From: Daucus carota subsp. sativus | Lineage: Eukaryota; Streptophyta; Magnoliopsida; Apiales; Apiaceae | Length of the DNA: 64,000 nt | Assembly (NCBI RefSeq): GCF_001625215.2 | Contig: NC_030382.2 | Span: 29,374,610-29,438,609 of the forward strand | Direction of reading: 5' to 3' | Shown here: positions 25,557-37,035 of the stretch, piece after piece | Position numbering within the stretch: position 1 is the first letter of the stretch | How the letters are laid out: each line of letters opens with the position of its first letter | Notes under the pieces: model-generated | Told to the model about the DNA's origin: nothing | Database searches by the model: none | What the model saw: the letters and a program-made list of their open reading frames with translations, nothing else | Made by a program: the position numbers and the translations under genes

Positions 25557-25977
25557 ATAGTAGTTGTCTTTGAAAGTACTTGTCTTAGAAAATACTTGTC
25601 TTTGAAAAGGATGTGAATAGTGAGGTGAAGCAAGTACTTATTTTTGAAAGTGATGTGAATACTCATTGTTTGCTGTTATAATGGTATGGAACAGTGTTTA
25701 GAGGCACATATTTAGAGTACAGCTTTAAAACTATTTGCTGTTTGAAAGTGATTGTGAATAGTGATCAACTGCTAGTAAAAATGATGCAGATTTTTACTCT
25801 CTTGTAATGTCTGTTTTCATTTGCTACATATTGGAATATGATGCGAGAAATTTTAAAAGAAATATTCTCTTGTAATGTCTGTTTTGCTCTATCTATCATT
25901 CTATATATAAAATAATCATTGTTATGTACTAACTTGTGTTGATCTCCATATGGATTGTAAGTTATTAAAAATGGATA

Positions 25978-26445
25978 GTAAGCTAATAATAGTAAGTTAA
26001 TAATAGTATTCTTTAGTGGAATCATTATATTTTACCAAAACCAAAAAACCTACATTGTTCACATCAATATTCAATAGTAGAATAATTTAATTTATTAAAA
26101 AGAATTTTGGTTTTGACTGTAATACATCTAAATTTTAGTAAGCTAATAATAGTAAGTTAATAATAGTATTCTTTAGTGGAATAATTATATTTTACCAAAA
26201 CCAAAAAACCTACATTGTTCACATCAATATTCAATAGTAGAATAATTTAATTTATTAAAAAGAATTTTGGTTTTGACTGTAATACATCTAAATTTTAGTA
26301 AGCTAATATTAGTAAGTTAATAATAGTATTCTTTAGTGGAATCATTATATTTTACCTAAACCAAAAAACGTTCACATCAATATTCAATAGTAGAATAATT
26401 TAATTTATTAAAAAGAATTTTGGTTTTCACTGTAATACACTTACA
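25978..26445. repeat. 160-bp tandem repeat, three copies
   Basis: Units starting AGTAAGCTAATAATAGTAAG lie at 25978, 26138 and 26298. The first two are nearly identical. The third has a roughly 10-bp deletion (CCTACATTGT region). Each unit contains AATAGTAGAATAATTT. It lies between the convergent Ulp1-type and transposase genes. From 26446 to 27043 nothing else was recognised. Confidence 0.93.
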
Positions 26446-27043
26446 TTTTTATAATGTTCTACACTAGAATCATAGTTTACATGATACCCTAGAAACAGGC
26501 CAAGCCTCAAGGGATGGTACATTAAGCCAAATAATTTACATGATCTTTACTCCGAAATACCATGTGAATCACAAGGCATCCCTCCTACTCATCTCGTATA
26601 TGCAGCCTCTCTATGGCAGCCTGCCAAAAGATTACAACCTGGTCTTTAGCTTGTGCATTCAAGTACATATATAGAATCTGTATAGCCTAGCAAATTTGGT
26701 CAAGCAAATTCATATCTATGCCAATAAAGCCAATTGAAAAATAATCCATAGTTACATCTCCACCGTGAGAAGACATTGGTATAAAATCAGAGTTTCAGAC
26801 AGTCATTCTTGCTTAGTAAAATTTGTAATTTAATCTCATGAACAAAGTAAAATTTGTTCATTTACACTGCAAAATATATTAAGAACTATAAACTTGACAA
26901 ATCCACATTTTTGCTTCAATCCTTGTTTCTTCTTGTCCGATGATCCATGCAAACTAGCTGATTATTCCTAAAAACAGATATATGGAAATAAGTTATAAAT
27001 TGAAATCAATCTATAAGTTTCAATTACCATTAGATAAAAATAT

Positions 27044-30000
27044 TTAACAAGCATAATTGCAGAGAACTTTAAATTGCAGAATACCTGTATTGATGGTCTG
27101 GTTAGTGCTAATATTGTCGACAGAATTATTAGCAGCTTGCATGATTGGATTTTGCATCTTCTTCTTCGGGCAAGTACGTGAATCGTGATATCCTTCCAGC
27201 ATACAGAATTTGCACACCCTTAATTTCCTCTTCTTTCCATCACAACTTTTTTCTGCAGGACCAACAAGTCTTTTTCGGCTACCTTTATTATTACTTTGGA
27301 GTGGTGGATGAACAGTAGTTATAGTTGAAGGTCTCACTCCGAAACATTCTTCTAGCATATCTTCTTTTGTAGCTCTGGAACTTTCAAATTTTTCTTCAAC
27401 CCTTATTTTCAAACTATTCATCTCATCAAATAAAAACTGCATACCATCACCATTGTTTGAAACATATTCAATGCATCCTTGGAACACAGTCCATACTTTT
27501 TTTGACATATCCCTAATGTTCTGTACATTAGTACTTTCCATCACATCTGAAAATTTTGATTTACAAAATCTGTCCTCTGCATTTCTCATCCAGCGACTAC
27601 ACAAATACTGATGTGGAATTCGTTCAACACCCCATAGACCCAAACAGTAGAAACAATGCCGACAAAGGTATCCCACTCTAGTAAAAAGCTTGCAAGAACA
27701 ATCCACATTGTTTGTCAAGAACGAAAACTGAACCTCGAAATACTTCTCATCATAAGTTTTATCACGTACAATATACGTACTAACACCATCAGCAACAATT
27801 GGCTGTCCAGCCAAACTAATATGAAAACAACTAGCTTTAATCTGTTTTTGAACCTTGTAAAACATTGTACGAGTGTAAAGCTGGGCTGCTTCCTTTTCAA
27901 TTTCTTTTTCAGTGATAGTTTTAGGAATACATCTATCTCCATCATTAAGTTTTTTATTTTCATAAATCTGTTTCTCAATGGCACTCTCATAGCATATATA
28001 GAACTCTGACAGTGTGTCTCCCCTCTGCACAAAATGATTAAAGAAAAAGTTACTACTTTCTGACCTTGATGTCGTTCTCAGCAACGCTCCCATGGGCTTG
28101 TCCCGAAAAAAGGCAGGAATCCACGATTCTCTCATAAGGTACATTTCATTCAACCATACATGTTCGCTCAATCCAAACTCATCCAACACAGAATTCCAAC
28201 CTTGTTCAAATTCAGATATCGTCAAATGTGATGACCAAACAAATTTATTAAGTTTCTCCATAAAACCAGATTCCGCACAGAAAACAGGACCAACCTATAA
28301 TAAAAATATTATTTTTAATGGTTTTATACAAATGAGAAGGTATTTCTAACACACAACAGATAATCGAATTAAGTAGATAATGTACAACTAATCTATTCCT
28401 CTAATAGAATAAATGATAAAATATAATAACTCAAATCATACTAATGAGTATCTATATTACCAACAAACATATAACAGAAACAAGTAAATCAAAATCATTT
28501 AATTTCCACAAGGCAGATGTATTTGATTACCTTAGCTGTAAACTTTTGCATTATATGCCACATGCAATATCGATGAATTGAATTAGGGAATATCTTGTTG
28601 ATAGCAACTTTCATAGCCGGGCATTGATCAGTGATAATACATTTTGGTGCCTGCTGAAAGACTTTCAAAAACATCTCGCACACCCATGTAAAATTTGTCG
28701 AATCCTCGTGATTAAGCAAAGCAGATGCAAAGGTAACACTTTTCCAATGATTGTCAACACCTATAAATGGTACAAAAACCATTCCATACCTACAATTACA
28801 CAATATAAATTATACAAAAGCAGAGGTGAAAAAATGAAACAAAGATTATAAACTTATACAAATATAAAACTAACATACTTATTTGTGCGATAAGTTGCAT
28901 CAAAAGAGACCACATCACCAAACACTTCATAACTTTGGCGTCCTGGAATATCAGCCCAAAATAGACGAGTAAGATGACCATCCGAATCTGTTTCATACTC
29001 ATAAGAAAATCCAGCATCTGATGTCTCTCGCTTATTTTGGAATTTTTGAAGCAACATATCCGCATCATGCTTTCCAATATACAACTTAATATCCCTTACC
29101 CAATTCTGAAAATCTGTAGCAGTTGCCCCTATATCAGTGTAGGAACCGGCTATAGATTTATAGAGGCTATGCGCTCTATGAGCACCAATATTTGATTTAG
29201 CAGCATCTAAAATGAATCGACGTTGAAGTGAGGAAATAGTTCGATTGATACGAAGAAATTGCTTTCCAGATGTGGATGCTAAAGGATGATTGTGACCTTC
29301 AACAAAACAAGATATTATATATTGATTAAAACCACCATATTTCAGTTGAACCTTTGCTTCACATTGACATTTTTTTGTAACTGTCCTTCTTCGCCTTCTT
29401 ACATCAACTCCTGCAGTGCTTGAGACAAGAGACAAATCCGAATTACTATCAGATTCTTTCGACATAGAAGTTTCATGATTACCTCCCTTCGAACACACAA
29501 AATACTTGTAAACTACAATACCATCTCTGACTTTTTGTGATGACTTGCGAATATCGAAACCACCTTGCCTCCCATATTCAGCATAAAACTTAAAACATGT
29601 TTCAATATCTCTAAAAATCTGACCAGAATAAGGCTTCACTTTGTTGTCATCAACCTTCGGTATCCATAATCCACTACTACTGCTAAACGAATCATCAAAA
29701 CCTTCGATAAAATTCTCAACCTCATCATCACGAGCACACTCAACAGTGAAATCATTGTTATTAGCAGTGGAATCAACTTGTAAATCACTGTATCTATTGC
29801 AACTGTTATGTAAATTTCCTGGTCAGAAGAAAACTATAATTCAATAGAAAGTAGAATAAAATTGCATTCAAAACAAACTAAACACTTAATTTCCACTATC
29901 TATGATTCTCTAGTAGCATAAAAAAAATTATAAGTTCAATAATATAACTATAAGGACTCATATCTACTATACTTTAGCTGTACAACACAAACATGTAATC

Positions 30001-30241
30001 TGATATTAAGTCAATCAACACTTAAAAGATACCTCACAGTATTCAGAATCCACAACACAAACAAAAATAAATATAAACTTTCAAAAACAACTACCAGTGC
30101 AAGTAGAATCACAGATTTTAAGAAGTACAAATCTACTAATTATATTAGCTAAACACAATGAAATTGAAGATAAATACCGGATCATAATTGGATCTCAAAT
30201 TTTGATTTAATGATATTACCTTGATTCGAAGAAGACGCCAT
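27044..30241 (-). CDS. FAR1/FRS-type MULE transposase
   Basis: Minus-strand exons 30241-30220, 29818-28879, 28789-28531 and 28294-27044 join in phase with GT-AG borders to 823 residues (start MASSSNQG). Order: acidic N-terminus; FAR1 DNA-binding domain (about 75-180; FKFYAEYGRQGGFDIRKSS, CQCEAKVQLKY, HNHPL); MULE transposase domain with acidic residues D314 (FDATYRTNK), D375 (IITDQCPAM) and E437 (SEFEQGW); SWIM zinc finger (606-621; CSCKLFTRVGYLCRHC); and a C-terminal zinc knuckle (CKFCMLEGYHDSRTC). The family includes plant FRS regulators and the related Mutator transposases (MURA, Jittery type). No stop interrupts it, so the element may be autonomous. The last few residues are uncertain because a donor (ACAG/GTATTC) lies near the end. 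It faces the Ulp1-type gene tail to tail. Confidence 0.88.
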
Positions 30242-30642
30242 TGTTACTTTACTGTGTTTGACAGAGAGAGGGAGGAGAGAGTGCAGAGGGGAGAGTGCAG
30301 AGTGCGGAGGGGTGAGGCACGGAGGCGAGGGAGCGGTTTTGCTGCAGTGACACTGACGGAGGGAGTGGGTATGGTTTGGGGAGGGAGTGTGTAGTTGGTT
30401 ATGAATCAACTGTATCAATTAAGTGTAAGCATTTATTATTATTTTTATTATTATTTTATTTATTATTATTTATGATATTCCATAATAGAATAATCTTCAA
30501 TTTTCTTTTCTCTCCTATCTTCCTCTCTTTTTTTCTCTTCATTCTCTCTTCCTCCACTTGTCTCTACAATGTGTTTGCTCATGGTGGAGGAGGAGGAACA
30601 CAATGACAGCAACACGAAGCCCGAGAAGGCGATCTTGTCGCG

Positions 30643-30846
30643 ATGAGCACGCCTTCCAATATCTTGAAAGGGAAGCGGACTAAGAGACAAAGGCCACAAT
30701 CACCCTTACCATTCTCAGTTGCACATGCAAATTTTTCAAGCAAGTATGCAGGAGGTGATTATGTGACTAGCTCCACCACGAGTGACGAGGACTCGGCTGG
30801 GCCTGGCACCACGGAGGAGGAGGAAGACATGGCAAAATGTAAATAA
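30643..30846 (+). pseudogene. ZAT5-like C2H2 zinc-finger gene fragment
   Basis: The plus-strand frame starts MSTPSNILKGKRTKRQRPQS, continues PLPFSVAHANFSSK, then a Ser/Thr/Asp stretch and TEEEEDMAKC before a stop. ILKGKRTKRQRPQSPLPF and TEEEEDMA(N/K)C are hallmarks of the N-terminus of plant ZAT5-type C2H2 zinc-finger proteins. The zinc fingers themselves are absent. It lies on the opposite strand between the MULE transposase and PrimPol genes, so I read it as a host-gene fragment captured by the element. Confidence 0.75.
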
Positions 30847-31187
30847 GGCGCCATTGTGGAGGCGCCCCTGTCAACCGCAACAATGCCACAAATACAACTA
30901 CTCTGTAAGAGAATAATAATTAAATGATTAATTATATTCAAGAGTAGAAGTATTCAAGTATCAGTATTCTTAACAACTATATTGCTTTTGTGCTTAAGTA
31001 GAAGAATTTTTGATGTTCTGCAAAAAAATCTTTTGCAATATAAAAGTACATAAAAAATCAAAATTTACATTTGTTTCGAACACAAATAACACAATTTCTT
31101 CAATATGTGACACAAACACAAATATTTACATACTATTTCAAGCATATTTACATTAGCAAAAAGTATTGCTTCTATACATATTTTGAT

Positions 31188-34098
31188 TCAAGATACTACA
31201 TCGAAATCTAGTGTCTTTTTCTCAACTTTTTCGGCAAATTTTACAGCTTCCAACCACCAACCATCTTTCAAGCAGCTATCCACGCTGTCTATCGTCTTGT
31301 TATCAACATTATTCTCATAAATTTTGTGACGCTTAACACCCTCAAAAAATACAGTTGTGTCAGGTACAATTTCTTCAGGAACTGGACGTAGTGGAGAGCG
31401 ATAACCTGTTATAACATTAACAAGATTATTTAAAATTGATTATATTTTTCAAACATTTATTTCTATAACTTCTAGTGCACATAATTTAGAAATACAGTGA
31501 CTCATACCTCTGCAATCTGGATCATGACATTTTTGATAATAACTAGCTCTTCTTAGATCAACAACATATATAACTACAACGTACAAGTCAACTTCAAATT
31601 AAAATAAAATCATGAAACTCAAAGCTACAATATAAAATCAAAATAGATACAACTAAGTGGGATAAAATGTACCATGATTGCTTTTGTGTTGTCTACCAAT
31701 TCTCTCACAGTATCTATTTTTTGACATATTATACAACATTATACCATACTCTGAAAACCAATGCCAACTGTGAATTTTTCCTGAAAAGAACATGTAATAT
31801 CCAACCTACTAATCATATAAACGATTATATATTCAAATATCAATAAATATATATTCTTCTTAGGTTTCTAATATTCAATTATACATAAATCAAAATCACT
31901 TAATGGATACCTGATATATTTCCTAAGGAGGCAACAGATTCTACAAACATATCCAATAGTGGAAATAGTGATCTCCCTGTCTGAAATATTCTTGACGAAT
32001 CAATTATGCAAGAATTTGACAGAAGATTTCTTGGGACTCCATAATCTTTATGGAAGTTCACATGAACCTGAATCAAATTACATCTTATTTTAATTCAAAA
32101 TAAAATTAACAAATATGCAAATTACAATGATTATAAGGGGTATGGATACATTCTATCAAACAAAAGACTTTCAGACGTGATAATAGTTACCTGTGTAGCA
32201 AATTGGAGAGTGTTTGAACAACCAATATCCATTTCACATATAAGAATCTTTTGAACATCAACATCCACTTTGCAGATCAAAGATGCCATAAACATATCTT
32301 CCTCACTCTATTTTAGGAATATTTCATTTCATTTAGTTGAGTAACAAATATAAGCATATGAGAAATAACAACTCAGAGTCTTAGTCTAGTATTTTACCAT
32401 TAACCTGCACTTAAAACGTCCAGTAGGTACAAGTATAGAAGTCTTTCGTGCTTTTGAAGACAATGGTAAACGAAAGCATCGATTTCTGGAATACACTGCT
32501 CTATCAATAAAAACTTCTTTATTCACATGAGATGAGTTCCTATCTTTTAATATGAACAATTTTTCAAATCTTCCATCTCTTCCCCTTTCATTTTGTATCC
32601 TTGAGCAAATCTGAAATTTAAAAAAATATGAAAGCTTCATCAGTTTTGTGATTAAACAATACAAATCCCAAGAACCAAAACCTTGATGAATACAATGTAA
32701 TTTAAATCTGAATTACACCTCACCAACAAATGCACCAGCATGTCGGTTGTTCTTAAAAGCAGTGTTAGGGAAACAAATGATTATATGGCGAGAAAATTTT
32801 TCTGTCAATAATAGTATAATTACAGAATCAGAATCCAAATTATAATTTGTTAAAAAAAGATTGTTTATGTCAAAATAATACCTTCTGTTGAGGAATCAAG
32901 TTCAACAACACACTCTTTATCTCCTTCAATAGAATACTTCTCATTCATGAAATCAAAAACAAGTGATAACAGTATATCAACCATTTCCTCACCATTGTTG
33001 TTTGAGTTTTCGATCTTATTGAATTCCAAATCAAAATAAAGGTGGCATGGTAATCCCTAATCACAAAATGAAAGTTTAAAACAGATTAGATAAATAAAAA
33101 TACACTAATACTACATAATGTAATGGAACATAATTACCTCCTGAATAACTTCATAATGATGACGATATTTGGGAATCATGTTCTTGTACCTATGATTACA
33201 TGACAAATTTATAAGTTATAGCAACCATAAAAATCAAAATTACATAGATATATTAAAGCAAATAAACAAAGATTATAAGAACCTTCGCCAAAACTCCTTA
33301 TAGCTTGAAACAACAAACCTCCTCTGACCATTAACATGGTCTTGATAGCTAAATATAAAAACATTGCTATGTTCTTTTTGATAACTAATAGCTTGCTCTT
33401 GTCTAGGAAATGTTACCCATAGTTCATTCCTGACAAATATCATATGCAACAATAAAACTTAATAATAGTTCATTGATAATTGTAAAAACAAAACTAACTA
33501 AAAGCACATAATAACATTAATCCAATGTACCTTACTGCATTTTGTTCACTAATATCATCACGAATCTCGTGTAATAATCGCAGCACTCTATCTGGCAATG
33601 ATTAGGACCATGAAATGGACTATATTCATTAGAAGTTTAACACATTCAACTATACATAACAATTTTATTCCACACTAGAATGAATATTAAAAACATTGCA
33701 GATAACAACACCAACACCTAATCTGATTCTATAGTAGAAGCGTTAATTAAATAGTAAACTATAAAATAAAAAAATCAGTTCTACATTAGAATCAAATCCA
33801 AATTAATTATAAGATACAAGAACATACAAATCTCATATGGAATACTATTCTACGATAGAACATAAACAACTTATCAAGATTATAATCAATCCAGTATACA
33901 AGTTCAACAATACAATCCGAAATCACATTCAAAATAACTAATCAACATACATGACTGTAAAATTGTAACTTTACACAATCTCTAACAATATGCAGCTTGA
34001 AAAAATGAAAAATCAATTATAATTAACAATAAACCTGATGAACTTGGAACATCACCGACTGAAATCATGCTTTCAGATCCATTGTAAGAATAATCCAT
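31188..34098 (-). CDS. PRIMPOL: PrimPol-like primase-polymerase inside the transposon
   Basis: Twelve minus-strand exons (34098-34035, 33591-33531, 33429-33283, 33189-33138, 33056-32882, 32801-32719, 32610-32398, 32307-32191, 32067-31911, 31780-31673, 31573-31508, 31405-31188) join in phase, all GT-AG, to 486 residues without a stop. Archaeo-eukaryotic primase motifs: I DxE at D117/E119 (YFDLEF), II SxH at S170/H172 (KFSRHII), III D230 (FIDRAVYSRNRCFRL). The UL52-type zinc finger has C381, H388, C408 and C413 (RYCERIGRQHKSNH, YYQKCHDPDC). PrimPol re-primes stalled replication forks and does translesion synthesis in eukaryotes. The first exon (MDYSYNGSESMISVGD) differs from the plant PrimPol N-terminus I remember, and intron 1 contains the host element's palindromes, so I infer a transposon-carried copy with a new 5' exon. 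It may instead be the ordinary host gene beside a smaller element. Confidence 0.85.
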
Positions 34099-34262
34099 AG
34101 TTCGTTTGCAAGAAACAGAGCAGAGAGAGAAATTCCGAGAGAGAAAGAAATTGTGAGAGAGAAAGAAATTGCGTTGAGAGAGAAAGAGAGAGAGAAGAGA
34201 GAGAAGTGCGAGAGAGAGATTTGAGAGAGAGGAAGAACAGAGAGAGAAGTGCGAGAGAGAGC

Positions 34263-34298
<36 letters not shown>

Positions 34299-34500
34299 CG
34301 TTGAGCGAGAGACACAGACAGTAGAGAGAGAAAGCAGACAGTAGAGAGAGAAAGCAGTTGGGTCAAACGGTCAGCTGGATAAAATTTCAGTTTTTATACA
34401 ATTATTAACAGCCGTTGGATAAGATACAAATGAAGGGTGGAGATTGAATTAAAGGTTTACTACGTAACTCTATATAAGATGTCCCTCTCTTGAATTTTTG

Positions 34501-34502
<2 letters not shown>

Positions 34503-34544
<42 letters not shown>
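34503..34544. repeat. (TA)n tract between two element ends
   Basis: A pure TA run sits between the right end of the giant MULE and the left end of the next element. Confidence 0.95.
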
Positions 34545-34546
<2 letters not shown>

Positions 34547-35499
34547 CTCATGATCAAATACAAACCACCCTCTAAATAAAAACTAAAAACCACAGCCCAA
34601 TCCAATCAAATACCAGCCCAGCCCAATTACTTTAACCTATCCACTTTCTAAACAGTCTGCTAGCGTGTTTTCTAGAGACTAAACCAATGATATACACGCA
34701 CAATACATACAACATAATTAATACTCACACCAAAACCCCCATCTCTTTCGTGTTAATCGTCTTCTTCTCTCTAAGTCTGCTAATTAAGAGTGTTTCCACG
34801 GAGTTCTAAGTAATTACTCTGTGTTTTGAAGTCTCATTGAACAAATCACTAATTTTATAGGAGAAATCACTAGTTTTTGGAACACAATCACCATTTCGCA
34901 AAGAGAAAATCACTAATTTCTGAAGTGCATATCACTAATTTGTACAGCAGAAATCATCGATTTCTGTAGATATATCAACAGGTATATTAAAGCTTTACCA
35001 ACGTTATAATCCACGAGATTGAGAGAGAGAGAGAGATCGTCGAGAAATGATCAGGCGAGGGGAAGGGAAAGGATGGAGGTGGTGATGGCAGAGAGAGGAT
35101 GGAGGTGATGATGACGGAGAGTGGGCGAGGATGGTGATGGAGGGAGGGGCAGAGTTGGTGAAGATGATGGTGAAATTAGGGCGGTAGTGTTGGCCTGGGT
35201 GTGACAGCGGAGGTGGAGATCTGTGAAGGTGGTGGAAGAGGCGGTAAAGGTGGGGTGGACGTTGTTGGTAGTGATGGTGGAGGCGGAGTGGAGAGATAGC
35301 AGTCGTGAACGAGGCGGCAGGAGGTGGCAGATGTGGAGGGAGCAGCGGACATGGAGTTGCCGAGAGTGAAGACAGAGTTTGAGAAGATGGAGATGGAGGT
35401 GGGGTTGTTAAAAGATTTAGTGATATTGTGTTTATAATTTAGTAATATTGCAGCATGGTTTTTAGTTTGTAGAATAAGAGGGTTTGTAGTGGAGTAGCA

Positions 35500-35503
<4 letters not shown>
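34545..35503. mobile_element. (TA)n-bordered TIR element, about 0.96 kb
   Basis: The left end (GGCTCATGATCAAATACAAA, then CTAAAAACCAC) resembles the reverse complement of the right end (GAGTGCTACTCCACTACAAA, then CTAAAAACCAT), giving an imperfect inverted repeat of about 45 bp. Both edges abut TA tracts. The middle (34995-35400) is strongly purine-rich (GGTGATGG and GAGAGAGG repeats) and has no frame I can name. Confidence 0.6.
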
Positions 35504-35553
<50 letters not shown>

Positions 35554-35558
<5 letters not shown>

Positions 35559-36250
35559 CGCACTCAAGAGAGAACCGGTTCTTAAAATAGAATCATGGAA
35601 CCACTGAGATTCTGCTGCAGAACCCTAAATTTAAATTAGATTTTCAGGATCTAAATCTAAATACATGTTTTTTTGTATCGTTTGTGTGTGTTTAAAAATA
35701 AATCTAAAATATAATACATGAAAACGACATTTTTTGCATGTGCAGTTCCTATTAATACTAGAAGGTTCTAAGGGTTCTTAGGTTAAGGGTTTTAAGAACA
35801 TTTTTTAGTGTGAGAACAATTCTGTTCTAAAATAATACAATATTCAAAAATTGAAAATTTTCAAAAACAATTGTTCTGCACTTTTTAAGAAGTGCAGAAC
35901 AATTGTACTCACTATTCTCACAAACAAAATGTTCTCACTTGAATCACTGCATATGTATGTATGTATATATGTATATGTGTATATGTTTGTGTGTGCATAT
36001 GGGTTATGTTCTTTTTAGAACCCTGAATCCTTAACCTTCTTCTATTAATAGGGTTCTGCAGCAGAACTGCACATGCAAAAAATGTCGTGCTTAATTATAT
36101 ATTATATTTTAAAATTATTTTTGAACACACACAACGATGTAAAAAACATATATTCAGATTTAGATCCTGAAAATTTATTTAAAGTTTAGGATTCTCTAGC
36201 AAAACCTTAGTGGTTCTATAGTTCGATTTTAAAAATTGGTTAAAAGTGCA
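35554..36250. mobile_element. Foldback element with about 200-bp inverted arms
   Basis: The left arm (about 35554-35790) and right arm (about 36010-36250) are inverted copies. Shared blocks include GAACCACT(G/A)AG, TTTCAGGATCTAAATCT, CATTTTTTGCATGTGCAGTT and CTGCTGCAGAACCCT. The left edge abuts a (TA)n tract (35504-35553). It is non-coding. The arms are diverged, so this is an old copy. Confidence 0.8.
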
Positions 36251-36661
36251 ATAATTCTAAATTTTGCAACAACATGAAGATAAATTAGAATTTATTGAAA
36301 CAACAGTCAATTGATATTTAAAGAAAAGAATTTACAATTAGTGAAAGAACATAGAACATATAACTATGCAAATACTTGAAATCTATAATAATATTTTCAT
36401 CAATAAAGGTGAACTAATAAATTAAATACTCAAAAATATACAATGATTTTTTTGATAATAAAAATGTAGCGATACATTAAATACTTCGAAATGTACCATG
36501 AGATTTTGATCAACAAAAAATGAACTGATAAAAGGCGTGTATATTTCAAAAACGTCTTCCAAATTTAACCAAGCCCACATACATACGAGGGTAGGTGCAA
36601 CTGTAGGCTGTCATGGAAATTACTAGCCACTAAATTTGGAGATACATCCAAAAATATGAGA

Positions 36662-36900
36662 CATGCACAGTTATTACTTCAGTGGGCCCAGACATTTCGA
36701 TCATACTATGGTCAAGTAACGGAACCATGCATGCAAACACATTTTCTCTGGTAGTGCCAAGTGTAGGTGGGGGTTATGCAATCAATGCCACGCACAAAGT
36801 TGTGTGCCCAATTTGCCCATGGTTTTTGTGCTGTTGTGTCACATATTATCACATAGTAGTATGGGTAAAAATGGAATTTAGAAAAAACCGGGGGCATGCA
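36662..36900 (+). promoter_or_regulatory. Cluster of RY (CATGCA) seed motifs
   Basis: CATGCA occurs at 36662-36667, as the double CATGCATGCA at 36726-36735 and at 36895-36900, all within 380 bp of the desaturase start. RY motifs are bound by the B3 factors ABI3, FUS3 and LEC2 in maturing seeds. This fits a seed-oil desaturase. Function is inferred from motif and position only. Confidence 0.6.
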
Positions 36901-36919
36901 GTTTGCTAAGCGGTGTGTG

Positions 36920-36928
36920 TATATAAAG
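36920..36928 (+). promoter_or_regulatory. TATA box of the desaturase gene
   Basis: TATATAAAG lies 108-116 bp before the start codon at 37036, so transcription would begin near 36950 and the leader would be about 80 bases. Confidence 0.75.
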
Positions 36929-37035
36929 GGCATAGTAGCATTGCATGTTTCATCACTTCAACTCCTGCGAGATCTCTAGATATATACATTTAATATATAC
37001 AGAAAACTGTTGTTTCAGAAGAAAAAGAAGCAAAA

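Noticed and set aside
34073-34366. Ser/Leu-rich minus-strand frame near the PrimPol start
   Set aside because: It comes from a GA/CT-rich leader; the PrimPol frame in the same place has splice support.
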